The translations under genes were made by a program, and so were the position numbers. This document shows positions 1 through 9,373 of a stretch of 64,000 bases of DNA, in pieces. This DNA is from DASUPK01 sp963797265 (GTDB lineage Bacteria > Actinomycetota > Thermoleophilia > Solirubrobacterales > 70-9): NCBI GenBank assembly GCA_963797265.1, contig CAWCOY010000003.1, positions 620,001 through 684,000 on the forward strand. The letters are read 5' to 3'. The notes beneath the pieces are model-generated. The model ran no database searches. It was given only the letters and a program-made list of their open reading frames with translations, and was not told the origin of the DNA. Every line of letters starts with the position of its first letter. The stretch's first letter is position 1.

Positions 1-519
1 TTCATCGTCGTGGTCAATCCGCTGGTTCCCTACGTGAACGACTTCGAGACTCGCATCCCGACGGTCTTTGGATCCCGGGTCCGCCGCGTCTCCGACATGG
101 GGATGCCGGCCATCGGCAACCAGGCCTTCCGCCTGCTCGCTCATGCCCGCCTCCACATGGCCGTGCAGTCGTGGAAAGAGCGCTTCCCCGACGTCGACAT
201 CATCCTGATCGAGCCCGAGTTCAACGACGAGCTGATGTTCGGGACCTCCATCCTCGACTACTCGGCTCGCCTGCAGATCGCGAAGCACGGCTTCGAGTCC
301 GTCACCGTGGCGTTGGCGCGGGACTACCAGCGCTACAAGGAGATCGCGGCGCGCCACGGGATCGAAATCTCGGCGCGCCGGGTGCGGCGCGTGCTCGAGA
401 CGGTCGAGGAGGAGGAGAGGGGAATGTCCGCCTGGCGCCGGGTGCTCGAGCAGACGACGGGCGCGTTGCTGCGCCAGTCCGGCGAGGACGAGGCCGCGGA
501 GTCGAGCGCGCAGAAGTAG
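1..519 (+). CDS. Patatin-like phospholipase family protein, C-terminal fragment (5' end outside window)
   Basis: The reading frame is open from the first base of the window to a TAG at 517-519, so this is the last ~172 residues of a longer protein. The segment opens with FIVVVNPLVPYVNDFE, a strand-turn with an NPLVP motif that I associate with the C-terminal part of the patatin-like hydrolase fold. It is followed by helices with regularly spaced Arg/Leu and a charged, Glu-rich tail (EEEERG). The catalytic Ser (GxSxG) and Asp of patatins would lie upstream and are not visible, so activity cannot be judged. The gene ends 7 bp from the stop of the convergent AHSA1-like gene. Family assignment rests on a short stretch; another hydrolase is possible. 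Confidence 0.5.
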   Translation, partial: FIVVVNPLVPYVNDFETRIPTVFGSRVRRVSDMGMPAIGNQAFRLLAHARLHMAVQSWKERFPDVDIILIEPEFNDELMFGTSILDYSARLQIAKHGFESVTVALARDYQRYKEIAARHGIEISARRVRRVLETVEEEERGMSAWRRVLEQTTGALLRQSGEDEAAESSAQK

Positions 520-526
520 GGGCGCT

Positions 527-970
527 TCAGGCGGCCAACAGCGCCTCGAGTTTGTCGAGAACGCTGGTCCAGCCGGCCCGCGCCTCGGGGGAAGTCTCGT
601 CGGTGTGCGGGCCCTGGGTCACGGTGACCGTGGTCCGGTCGCCGTCCTCCTCGAAGACGACCCGTGTCGTCAGCCACTCCGGGAAGCCGAGGTCCGGCTG
701 GGGCGGGGATTCGAGCAACAGCAGCTCCGGCTCGGAGATCTGGACGATCTCGAACCGCACCGGATAGTTCTGGCCGGAGCTCGAATCGACCATCGAGTAC
801 TCGATCACTCCACCGGGACGGGCATCGACCTCGATTGAGGAGCGCGGGACTTCCAGGCCCTCAGGGGCCAACCACGCAGCGAGCTGATCCGGGTCGAGTC
901 AGGCGCGGAAGACGAGCTCGCGCGGCGCATTGAAGGTCCGGGTGATCCGGACATCGCGGCCGGCCGTCAA
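527..970 (-). pseudogene. AHSA1/SRPBCC-domain protein with an in-frame TGA
   Basis: Read on the minus strand from a TTG at 970 that overlaps the arsR stop (TTGA), the frame gives MTAGRDVRITRTFNAPRELV, then FRA, then a TGA (plus strand 899-901), then LDPDQLAAWLAPEGLEVP and on to the normal C terminus ending KLEALLAA. In AHSA1 (START-like, activator of Hsp90 homologue 1) proteins the position after FRA is normally Trp (AWTDPE-like), so one G-to-A change (TGG to TGA) explains the stop. The rest of the ~147-codon frame is intact. A shorter product could start from TTG at 871 (114 aa) but would lack the first strand and helix of the fold. The ArsR-AHSA1 pairing is common in bacteria, with the regulator controlling the partner. 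Either a recent nonsense mutation or a sequencing error. Confidence 0.75.
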
Positions 971-1299
971 CGCCGCGACCCCTGAATCCTCTCCAGGTGC
1001 TCGCCGAGCCGGTCCAGCCGTCCCTCCCAGGTCACCCGACAGGCTTGCATCCAGGTGTCTGCCTCGTCCAGGGGCTCGGGCCGGAAGCTGGTCGGGCGCG
1101 ACTGGGCCACTCGTGTGCGTGAGATTAGACCGGCGCGTTCGAGCACCTTCAGGTGTCGCGAGATCGCCGGGGGGCTGACCGAAAAGGGCTTCGCCAGCTC
1201 GGCGACCGTCGCCTCTCCCTCGGCGAGGCGGTCGAGGATCGCGCGCCGTGTGGGGTTAGCCAGCGCGGCGAAGGTCAGGCTGAGCCGGTCGGTCGCCAT
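967..1299 (-). CDS. ArsR-family winged-helix transcriptional regulator
   Basis: A 110-aa protein with the compact ArsR layout: an N-terminal helix (LTFAALANPTRRAILDRLAE), then a winged HTH in which VAELAKPFSVSPPAISRHLK is the recognition region, followed by VLERAGLISRTRVAQ. There is no Cys metal-binding ELCVCD box, so it is not an arsenic or cadmium sensor of the classical type. It resembles the subgroup paired with AHSA1/SRPBCC genes, and here the AHSA1 gene follows with a TTGA start-stop overlap. The start is ATG at 1299, with an A+T-rich palindromic stretch immediately upstream (1320-1329) that could be its operator. It probably represses its own two-gene operon and perhaps the divergent reductase at 1356. 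Confidence 0.9.
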   Translation of the reverse strand: MATDRLSLTFAALANPTRRAILDRLAEGEATVAELAKPFSVSPPAISRHLKVLERAGLISRTRVAQSRPTSFRPEPLDEADTWMQACRVTWEGRLDRLGEHLERIQGSRR

Positions 1300-1319
1300 T
1301 GATCTTTGATAACGATACG

Positions 1320-1329
1320 GTTAATTAAC
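1320..1329. promoter_or_regulatory. Perfect 10-bp palindrome between divergent arsR and reductase genes
   Basis: GTTAATTAAC is a perfect dyad in the 56-bp gap between two divergent starts. It is preceded by GATAACGATAC, and the stretch is unusually A+T-rich for this genome. The position suits an ArsR operator overlapping both promoters. The function is inferred from position and symmetry only. Confidence 0.35.
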
Positions 1330-1355
1330 GGGATGGTAATCGACTGGAGGCTGCA

Positions 1356-1958
1356 ATGGGCGCAACCGTTCTCTACATGTCCATGTCGTTCGACGGGTTC
1401 ATCGCCGGCCCCAACGAGGGACCCGACAACGGGCTAGGCGACGGCGGGCACCGCCTGCACGAGTGGTTCATGACGGACAGCGGTGATGTGGACCTCGACG
1501 CCTTGCGCCGTTCGGATGGCGTCAACGGCAAGGTCGTCGACGAGTTCATGTCCACCGGGGCGACTGTCGCCGGTCAGAGGACCTTCGAGTGGGCGGGCGG
1601 CTGGGGCGGCGACCACCATGACGGCGTGCCGATCTTCATCTACAGCCGCCAGAAGCCCGGCATCGACATCAGCCAGTGGCCGCTCGTCACCTACGTGGAC
1701 GACGTCAGCTCCGCGATGAGGGGAGCCAAAGAGGCCGCGAGCGAGAAGAACGTGCTGGTCCACGGCGCGGCGGTCGCGCAGCTGGCACTCGCCGCCGGCG
1801 TCCTCGACGAGATGGAGCTCCACGTCGTGCCGGTGCTGTTCGGTCAGGGACGCCGCCTCTTCGACAACCTCGATCCCGAGCAGATCGAGCTGGAGCGCAC
1901 CAGGATTCTCGAGGGCGAGGGCGGCGTCACCCACATGCACTACCGGGTCCGGCGCTAA
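1356..1958 (+). CDS. Dihydrofolate reductase-like (RibD C-terminal domain) family protein
   Basis: A 200-aa protein starting at ATG 1356 with a GGAGG-type ribosome site just upstream (TGGAGGCTGCA). It opens with the family signature VLYMSMSFDGFIAGPNEGPD and carries TVAGQRTFEWAGGWGG (the substrate/NADPH loop), PIFIYSRQKP and VLVHGAAVAQLALAAGVLDEMELHVVPVLFGQGRRLF near the C terminus. This is the YyaP/RibD-C type of short reductase, related to the deaminase-reductase of riboflavin synthesis but lacking the deaminase half. The physiological substrate is unknown for most members. It is divergent from the arsR gene, and its stop overlaps that of the convergent SDR by 4 bp. Confidence 0.88.
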   Translation: MGATVLYMSMSFDGFIAGPNEGPDNGLGDGGHRLHEWFMTDSGDVDLDALRRSDGVNGKVVDEFMSTGATVAGQRTFEWAGGWGGDHHDGVPIFIYSRQKPGIDISQWPLVTYVDDVSSAMRGAKEAASEKNVLVHGAAVAQLALAAGVLDEMELHVVPVLFGQGRRLFDNLDPEQIELERTRILEGEGGVTHMHYRVRR

Positions 1959-2692
1959 CGGCGGTGCACGTCCCGGGCGGTCGCCTGGTCGGTCGGCTTG
2001 ATCGAGACGTAGTCCACGTCCACGTGCGGCGGGCGCGTGACGACGTAGGCGATCGCGTCGGCCACGTCCGCGCCGCTCAGCGGGGTGGTCCCCTCGTAGA
2101 CCGCGTCGGCCTTCTCGCGATCTCCCTCGAAGCGCACCAGCGAGAACTCGGTCCTCACCATCCCGGGCGCAACCTCGCTCACCCGGATGGGCTTGCCCAG
2201 CAGCTCGAGCCGCAGGGTTCGCGCGACGGCGTTCGCGGCGTGCTTCGCCGCGGTGTAGCCACCGCCGCCCGGATAGACCTCGACTCCGGCAACCGAGCCC
2301 ACGATGACGACGTGGCCGTTGCCGCTTCGCTCGAGGGCCGGCAGCACGGCCTTGGTCATCCGCATCACGCCCATCACGTTCGCCTCGTACATCTCGCGCC
2401 ACTTCGCCTCGTCCGCCTCGCCCACGGGCTCGAGCCCGAGCGCGCCCCCCGCGTTGTTCACCAGCACGGACAGCTCTGGGAGCGCCTCGGCCACCTCGGC
2501 GACGGAGTCCGGATCCGTGACGTCCAGCCTGAGGGCGCGACCGCCCACCTCGCGGGCCACCTCCTCACAGCGTTCGAGCCGCCTCGCCGCGGCCACCACG
2601 TCGAAGCCCGCCGCCCCCAGCGATCTCACGGTCGCGGCGCCGATCCCGCTGCTGGCCCCCGTGACGAGGGCGGTTCTGCCGTTCGCGCTCAC
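1955..2692 (-). CDS. Short-chain dehydrogenase/reductase (YdfG-like)
   Basis: A 245-aa classical SDR. The N terminus carries the Rossmann nucleotide loop TGASSGIGAATV, followed by LRLDVTD (adenine-binding Asp), VNNAGGALG (NNAG motif), VIVGSVAGVEVYPGGGGYTA (Ser plus Tyr of the catalytic triad), then AAKHAANAV giving the YxxxK lysine, and VAPGMVRTEF after the last strand. The length and the RR after the first strand suggest NADP preference, as in YdfG-type serine/3-hydroxy acid dehydrogenases. The exact substrate cannot be read from sequence. It runs convergently with the reductase at 1356, and no operon partner is evident. Confidence 0.9.
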   Translation of the reverse strand: MSANGRTALVTGASSGIGAATVRSLGAAGFDVVAAARRLERCEEVAREVGGRALRLDVTDPDSVAEVAEALPELSVLVNNAGGALGLEPVGEADEAKWREMYEANVMGVMRMTKAVLPALERSGNGHVVIVGSVAGVEVYPGGGGYTAAKHAANAVARTLRLELLGKPIRVSEVAPGMVRTEFSLVRFEGDREKADAVYEGTTPLSGADVADAIAYVVTRPPHVDVDYVSIKPTDQATARDVHRR

Positions 2693-2731
2693 CGCCGGGA
2701 CGCTAGCGCGAGGCGGTCCACCAACCCCTCT

Positions 2732-2765
2732 CCCTGATAGGTTCCCGCGAGGACCGGGGAGGTCC
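2732..2765 (+). promoter_or_regulatory. Putative promoter -10 and leader hairpin, copy A
   Basis: TAGGTT (2738-2743, a TAnnnT-type -10) is followed by CCCGCGA and the hairpin GGACC-GGGGA-GGTCC (2751-2765), ending 10 bp before the ATG at 2776. Nearly the same arrangement precedes the secreted-protein gene at 11116 (copy B). The transcript would start at or next to the hairpin. Inferred from the similarity of the two copies. Confidence 0.45.
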
Positions 2766-2775
2766 AGGAGAGGGA

Positions 2776-5397
2776 ATGGAGAGAGGAGCGTCTATGCCTG
2801 GCGGTCGACGGATCGATCGCAGTGCGGTCGGACTGGGGCTCGCCCTGGTCGCCGGGGCCTTTCTGATCGCGTGGCTCGCTCTGCCCTCCGGTGCGATCGC
2901 GAAGAAGCACCACCACAAGGGCAAGGGGCTGGCTCTGAAGTTCAAGGGGAGCACCCAGAGCGATCAGGCACTGCTTTCCTCCGGGAACGTCTCGGTCGTC
3001 GTCAAGTCACCGCGCAAGCGCAAGCTCGTCCTGGCCGTGCGCGGATTCGGTGGCGGCCCCGCCCTGACCGATCCGCTTCGGGTCAAGGCCAAGGCAGGAA
3101 AGAAGAAGTCGGTCTCACTTCCCCTCAGCGCCGCCGGCCGGGAGGTCCTGCAGGGCTGCGGCGCGGACAGCCTCCTGCTGACCGCCAAGGTGCCGGGCAA
3201 GCATCCGAAGAAGAAGACAAAGAAGCCGGGCAAGCATCCGAAGAAGAAGACAAAGAAGAAGAAGAAGGGCAAGCGAGGCAAGCACCCCAAGGGACGCGCG
3301 ACGGTGACCAGGACCGTTCCCCAGTGCGACTCCCTGGCACGCGCGGCCCGCTGCGAGATCATCGCCAGCCCCGGGACCAACTGCCTGTTCCCGTTCCCGA
3401 GCGATCACTACACCGTCCCGGATCCGAGCACGCCCACCGGCCTGCGCGTCAACCTGAGCATCGAATCGACGCCGGCGAACCAGGGCGGCACCCACATCGA
3501 TCCGGCGGACATCAACCGCAGCGACGGCTTCAGCCCCGGGGAGAGCATCGTCATCAGGGTCCCGGGCCTCGACAACCCGACGGCCTTCGAGAAGACCGGC
3601 GCCGTCCCGCTCACGGACATGGACCGGGCCTTCGACGCAAGCCAGCCGATCGTGCTGATCGATGCCGCCACCGGCCAGCGCCAGCTGATCTGGTCCGAGA
3701 TCGACTCGACCGCCTCGAGCCCGGACCAGACCGACCTGATCATCCGGCCGGGCCGCAACCTGATCGAGGGGCACCGCTACATCGTGGCCATGCGGGACCT
3801 GAAGGACGCCTCCGGCGCGACCATCCCGGCCCCGCCGGGCTTCGCCCTCTATCGCGATGGCGTGCAGACCAACGTCTCGGCGATCGAGCAGCGCCGCGCG
3901 CACTTCGACGAGGTCCTCTCGAAGCTCCAGGGCGCGGGGATCGACCGCGGCAGCCTCTACGACGCCTGGGACTTCACGGTCGCCAGCACCCCGAACATCA
4001 CCGAGCGGATGCTCTCGATCCGCGATCGAGGGCTCGCCGACCTGGGGGACAACTCCCCGGGTGACGGCGCCGTGCAGGGCAACGCCCCCGACTTCACCAT
4101 CACCAATGTCACCGACTTCCCGACCGCCACCGGCCACGGGGTCGAGAACATCCGTGAGGTGACGGGGACATACCAGGTGCCGTGCTTCCTCAACTCCGGC
4201 TGCAGCGATTCCGGCGGTGATTACCAGCCCGGCGGCCAGTTCGACCTCGGCTCCGGTGGCCTGCCGCAGCCGAACGGCACGATGACGGCGCGCTTCACCT
4301 GCAACATCCCGCGGTCCGCCGTCACCGAGACCAGCCCCGGAGTCTTCGACGTCGACCACCAGGTGAGACCGTCGATGTACGGCCATGGCCTCTTCGGCGA
4401 CTTCACCGAGGTACACACCGCCAACGTGCGCCAGTTGGGCACCGACGAGGGGGTGCTCACCTGCGCCACCGACTTCACCGGGATGATGGAGGACGACGTC
4501 GGCACCGCGATCCAGGCCCTCCAGGATCTCTCCAAGTTCCAGCCGCTCCCGGACGGCCTGCAACAGGGCTTCCTCAACTTCATCTACCTGGGGCGCCTCC
4601 TGATGCTGCCGGATGGCTTCTCGAGCGACGATGCCTTCAAGTTCAGCGGCAACTCGGTCATCGACCACGACGATGGCCTCTACTACTACGGCAACAGCCA
4701 GGGCGGCATCGCGGGCGGGGCCCTGACCGCGGTCGAGCCCGACATCACGCGGACCGTGCTCTACGTGCCGGGGATGAACTACTCGACCCTGCTCACCCGC
4801 AGCGTCGACTTCGAGGACTACTCGCTCGTCCTCTATCCCTCCTATCCGGTCCAGTCCGAGCGGCCGCTGCTGCTCGCCATGATCCAGATGATGTGGGACC
4901 GGGGAGAGCCCAACGGCTACGCCAACCACATGACCGGCGATCCACTGCCGGGTACCCCGGCGCACCACGTGCTGATCGAGATGGCGTACGGAGACCACCA
5001 GGTCACCAACGTGGCCACCGAGGTGGAGGCGCGGACCATCGGCGCGCCGCTCCGCTACCCGACGCTAGATCCCGGACGCACGCCGGGATTCGTGAACTTC
5101 TTCCCGGACATCCCGACGCTCGACCTGCCCGCGGACGCGGACGGCAACGGGATGTTCGTCTGGGACATCGGACCGAAGCGGGACGACGGATCAGGCGGAT
5201 TCCTCGGCACGGATCCAGCGCCGATCACCAACACCGCTCCCAATGACACCTTCGGCGTCGATCCGCACGACACCGTGATCAACACGTCGCCCGAGATCAG
5301 ACACCAGATCGCCGAGTTCCTGCAGCCGGACGGCCAGATCATCGACGTCTGTGGGCCCGACCCCTGCTACGCGGCGGGCTGGAGCGGGCCGCCGTAG
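2776..5397 (+). CDS. Secreted alpha/beta-hydrolase-like protein with Lys-rich linker
   Basis: An 873-aa protein. Starts at ATG 2776 or 2794 both have an AGGAG 5 nt upstream. The N terminus is a signal-type hydrophobic segment (GLGLALVAGAFLIAWLALPSG) ending near AIAKK. Next comes a small beta domain, then a Lys-rich linker (residues ~138-165) made of a 33-bp tandem duplication. The large C-terminal part has Cys pairs and the motif YYYGNSQGGIAGGA (about residue 637), a GxSxG nucleophile elbow, followed by VLYVPGMNYSTLLTRS. A late segment LIEMAYGDHQV could supply the catalytic His. The whole resembles large extracellular lipase/esterase-like proteins of poorly known substrate. It is flanked by convergent glycerate kinase and stands alone with its own promoter-leader element. 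Confidence 0.7.
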   Translation: MERGASMPGGRRIDRSAVGLGLALVAGAFLIAWLALPSGAIAKKHHHKGKGLALKFKGSTQSDQALLSSGNVSVVVKSPRKRKLVLAVRGFGGGPALTDPLRVKAKAGKKKSVSLPLSAAGREVLQGCGADSLLLTAKVPGKHPKKKTKKPGKHPKKKTKKKKKGKRGKHPKGRATVTRTVPQCDSLARAARCEIIASPGTNCLFPFPSDHYTVPDPSTPTGLRVNLSIESTPANQGGTHIDPADINRSDGFSPGESIVIRVPGLDNPTAFEKTGAVPLTDMDRAFDASQPIVLIDAATGQRQLIWSEIDSTASSPDQTDLIIRPGRNLIEGHRYIVAMRDLKDASGATIPAPPGFALYRDGVQTNVSAIEQRRAHFDEVLSKLQGAGIDRGSLYDAWDFTVASTPNITERMLSIRDRGLADLGDNSPGDGAVQGNAPDFTITNVTDFPTATGHGVENIREVTGTYQVPCFLNSGCSDSGGDYQPGGQFDLGSGGLPQPNGTMTARFTCNIPRSAVTETSPGVFDVDHQVRPSMYGHGLFGDFTEVHTANVRQLGTDEGVLTCATDFTGMMEDDVGTAIQALQDLSKFQPLPDGLQQGFLNFIYLGRLLMLPDGFSSDDAFKFSGNSVIDHDDGLYYYGNSQGGIAGGALTAVEPDITRTVLYVPGMNYSTLLTRSVDFEDYSLVLYPSYPVQSERPLLLAMIQMMWDRGEPNGYANHMTGDPLPGTPAHHVLIEMAYGDHQVTNVATEVEARTIGAPLRYPTLDPGRTPGFVNFFPDIPTLDLPADADGNGMFVWDIGPKRDDGSGGFLGTDPAPITNTAPNDTFGVDPHDTVINTSPEIRHQIAEFLQPDGQIIDVCGPDPCYAAGWSGPP
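3193..3258 (+). repeat. 33-bp tandem duplication coding for a Lys-rich linker
   Basis: Two exact 33-bp copies (3193-3225 and 3226-3258) encode PGKHPKKKTKK twice, followed by further Lys codons and another GKHPK. In-frame duplication in a basic linker suggests expansion by slippage. The linker may bind cell-wall polyanions or simply separate two domains. Confidence 0.85.
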
Positions 5398-5414
5398 TCC
5401 AAGCGTTTCGGCGT

Positions 5415-6383
5415 TCAGCGTGAGGCCGCGGCGATTCGCTCCGCAGCGCCGGTGATCGACTCGGTACTCACCGCCGAATTGAGCGATGCGAAGCCGAACC
5501 ACCCCTCGGCGTCCGGGCCGAGCGCGATCTCTCCGGCGATCACATGGCACGGCACCCTCGCCGCGCGGCAGCGCCGAGCGATCTGCCCCGTGAGCTTGCC
5601 CTCACGGCTCTGCGCGTCGAGCCGGCCCTCGCCGGTGATCACGACGTCCGCCCCCTCCAGCCTGCGGTCGAAGCCGACCACCCCCAGGACGAAGGCGGCT
5701 CCAGAGACCAGGTGAGCATTGAAGGCGGCCCAGAGCCCTCCGGAGAGACCGCCGGCTGCGCCGGTCAGCGCCCGGCCGCGGGGGTCCCGGGGCAGCGCAC
5801 CCGCCTCGGCCACCAGCCGCGAGGTCAGTCGCCCGACCTCCTCCGCGGATGCGCCCTTCTGCGGCGCGAATTCCTCCGCCGCCCGCTCGAAGGGAACGGA
5901 GGTGTCGCAGAGGACCTCGAGCCTGGCGTCGCCCAGGCCTCCGGCCGCTTCGATCGCGTCGATGGCCCCGCGTCCCCCGTCGGTCGTGGCGCTGCCCCCG
6001 GCGGCTACCAGGATCCTGCCGGCGCCCGCGCCGGCCACCGCGGCGATCAGCTCGCCGGTTCCTGCGCTCGAGGCTCGCTCGGCGTTCCGCTCGCCCTCGT
6101 CCAGCAGACTCAGCCCCGAGGCGGCGGCGACCTCGACCACCGCCTCGGATCCATCCCGCAGCAGGGCGTAGCCGGCCTCGATCGGACGGCCGAGCGGGTC
6201 ATGCGCCGGGGCCGTCCCGCGCTCGCCGCCGAGCGCGTCGAGCAGAACCTCGGCCGTCCCCTCGCCGCCGTCGGCAGCGGGGCAGAGGTCGGCGATTCCT
6301 CCCGTGCTCTCAACGCCGCGCCCGATCGCCTCGGCGACCTGGCGGGCGCTCAGCGTGCCCTTGAAGGAATCCGGCGCTACCAG
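5415..6383 (-). CDS. Glycerate kinase (GlxK/GarK family), start codon irregular
   Basis: The minus frame reads RFLVAPDSFKGTLSARQVAE, then CPAADGGEGTAEVLLDALGG, PAHDPLGRPIEAGYAL, VVEVAAASGLSLL, VAAGGSATTDGGRGA, FAPQKGASAEEV, TGAAGGLSGGLWA and VVITGEGRLDAQSREGKLTG. All are hallmarks of the glycerate 2-kinase family, which phosphorylates D-glycerate with ATP. No ATG, GTG or TTG lies in frame before codon ~82 (GTG 6140), which would delete the essential N-terminal APDSFKG motif. The family normally begins MRxxVAPDSFKG. The nearest rare start is CTG at 6383, giving ~322 aa. The region overlaps the fadD stop (6388-6390), so translation may be coupled. Alternatively the ATG has been lost. Confidence 0.8.
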   Translation of the reverse strand: MVAPDSFKGTLSARQVAEAIGRGVESTGGIADLCPAADGGEGTAEVLLDALGGERGTAPAHDPLGRPIEAGYALLRDGSEAVVEVAAASGLSLLDEGERNAERASSAGTGELIAAVAGAGAGRILVAAGGSATTDGGRGAIDAIEAAGGLGDARLEVLCDTSVPFERAAEEFAPQKGASAEEVGRLTSRLVAEAGALPRDPRGRALTGAAGGLSGGLWAAFNAHLVSGAAFVLGVVGFDRRLEGADVVITGEGRLDAQSREGKLTGQIARRCRAARVPCHVIAGEIALGPDAEGWFGFASLNSAVSTESITGAAERIAAASR

Positions 6384-6387
6384 GAAC

Positions 6388-8205
<1,818 letters not shown>

Positions 8206-8310
8206 CTCTCCTAAGTCCTTGCCTAGAAACGCCGCTGATCGCGGCCCTGGATGGAGTCTATTAGGGGGCTGGCTGAGCAGCCAGGAGATCGAGTCGGGGA
8301 AGCGGAGGTC

Positions 8311-8487
8311 TTACGCGGTGGCCCGTTTGTCCTGAGTCCGGAACGCCCTGAGCGAAGACTCGAAGAGGGTCTTGTCGATCCGACCCTTGAGGATCGGCAC
8401 GTTCATCTCGATGCACTTCATGAGCACATCGCGACGCTTCATGTGCATCTCCTCGGCGAGCTCGGTGGGCGTCAGGTGAACGGACAT
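8311..8487 (-). CDS. Small 58-aa protein resembling the IF-2 N-terminal (IF2_N) domain
   Basis: Short gene with ATG at 8487, TAA at 8313-8311 and a purine-rich ribosome site (GAGGAGAGGAG) upstream. The product reads MSVHLTPTELAEEMHMKRRD, then VLMKCIEMNVPILKGRID, then a basic tail. The pattern of LTPTELAEEMxMKRRDVLxKCxEMxVPI is like the helical N-terminal domain of initiation factor IF-2 and other small nucleic-acid-associated domains. It has its own strong sigma-70-type promoter (8534-8561), one of the clearest in the window, so it may be abundantly expressed. Role unknown; RNA or DNA binding is an inference from the fold resemblance and basic residues. Confidence 0.72.
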   Translation of the reverse strand: MSVHLTPTELAEEMHMKRRDVLMKCIEMNVPILKGRIDKTLFESSLRAFRTQDKRATA

Positions 8488-8533
8488 CTAGGCCACTCCT
8501 CTCCTCGGGAACGCCGAATTAAGCCGGACTGCA

Positions 8534-8561
8534 TATATATCGCTTCACGGCGACGTGTCAA
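8534..8561 (-). promoter_or_regulatory. Sigma-70-type promoter for the 58-aa gene
   Basis: On the minus strand, TTGACA (8561-8556) is a perfect -35, followed after 16 bp by TATATA (8539-8534) inside an ATATATAT run. The expected start of transcription lies ~40 nt before ATG 8487. Such an A+T-rich element stands out sharply in this G+C-rich sequence. Confidence 0.7.
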
Positions 8562-8595
8562 TCCTTTTTCTGGAACGAGCGGGGATTTTGGACCG

Positions 8596-9357
8596 CTAGA
8601 TCGGATTCGGCACATCGATGAACTCGTGCTCGACCGAGAAGCGCTCGGCGACCAGCTCCCCGAGCCGGCGGATGCCGAAGGTCTCCGTCGCGTAGTGGCC
8701 GCCGGCGAGGAAGTGGATGCCATACTCGCGCGCCTCGCCCATCACCGGCTCACTCGGCTCGCCGGTGACCAGCGCGTCCAGCCCGAGGGGCCCCGCCTCG
8801 TGCAGCGCGAAGCCGCCGGAGCCGGTAACTATCCCAACCGTGGAGATCCGATCGGGCCCGGCATCGAAGACCAGAGGCTCCTGACCGACCGCCTCCGAGA
8901 GCCGGCGGCGAAGCTCGCCGACGTCGATCGGTTCGCTCGCCCGGCCGATCAGGCCGACAGCCGATCCCTTGGCCATGCCGAAGGGACGGTCGTCCGCGGC
9001 CAGCTCTAGCGCGTCCCGCAGGAGGGCGTTGTTGCCCACCTCGGGATGGGCGTCGAGGGGCAGGTGGTAGGCGGCGAGCGAGACGTCCGAGCCGAGCAGG
9101 GCCCGCAGCCGGGCGGCCATGGGGACGGACAGCGGCGAGAGCTCGTCGCCCCAGAGCAGGCCGTGGTGGGTGATGACGAGCTCGGCCCCTCCCTCGACGG
9201 CGCGCTCGAGCGTCTCCAGGTTGGCCGACACGCCCGTGGCGACCTTGCTCACCTCGGCGCGGCCCGGGACCTGGAGGCCGTTGGGGCCGTAGTCATCGAA
9301 CGCCCGGGCGTCCAGGAGGTCATCGCAGTAGCCGAGGATCTCGTCGCGGTTGGCCAT
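8596..9357 (-). CDS. NIF3-like dinuclear metal-centre protein (YbgI/YqfO family)
   Basis: A ~253-aa protein from ATG 9357 (MANRDEILGYCDDLL); an upstream ATG at 9375 would add six residues. Metal-ligand motifs of the family are present: LVITHHGLLWG (two His), LAAYHLPLDAHPEVGNN (His, Asp) and, near the C terminus, AGGHYATETFG (His plus Glu). VTGSGG and LVTGEPSEPVMGEA complete the second lobe. Members form hexameric toroids with a di-metal site; some act as GTP cyclohydrolase-1 type 2 relatives, but for most the reaction is unproven. The gene is divergent from the DsbA-like gene, and if the 9375 start is used the two start codons overlap. Confidence 0.9.
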   Translation of the reverse strand: MANRDEILGYCDDLLDARAFDDYGPNGLQVPGRAEVSKVATGVSANLETLERAVEGGAELVITHHGLLWGDELSPLSVPMAARLRALLGSDVSLAAYHLPLDAHPEVGNNALLRDALELAADDRPFGMAKGSAVGLIGRASEPIDVGELRRRLSEAVGQEPLVFDAGPDRISTVGIVTGSGGFALHEAGPLGLDALVTGEPSEPVMGEAREYGIHFLAGGHYATETFGIRRLGELVAERFSVEHEFIDVPNPI

Positions 9358-9373
9358 GTCCATCACATCTACC

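Noticed and set aside
899..901. Selenocysteine readthrough of the TGA in the AHSA1 frame
   Set aside because: The position is a Trp in the family, there is no selenoprotein context, and no SECIS-like hairpin was apparent.
3115..4998. 627-aa open frame on the minus strand
   Set aside because: It lies entirely opposite the well-supported hydrolase-like gene and reads as His/Arg/Val-rich codon-mirror sequence with no recognizable motif.
8570..8590. AGCGG-n10-CCGCT inverted repeat after the NIF3-like gene as a terminator
   Set aside because: Short stem, long loop and no T-run; too weak to call.
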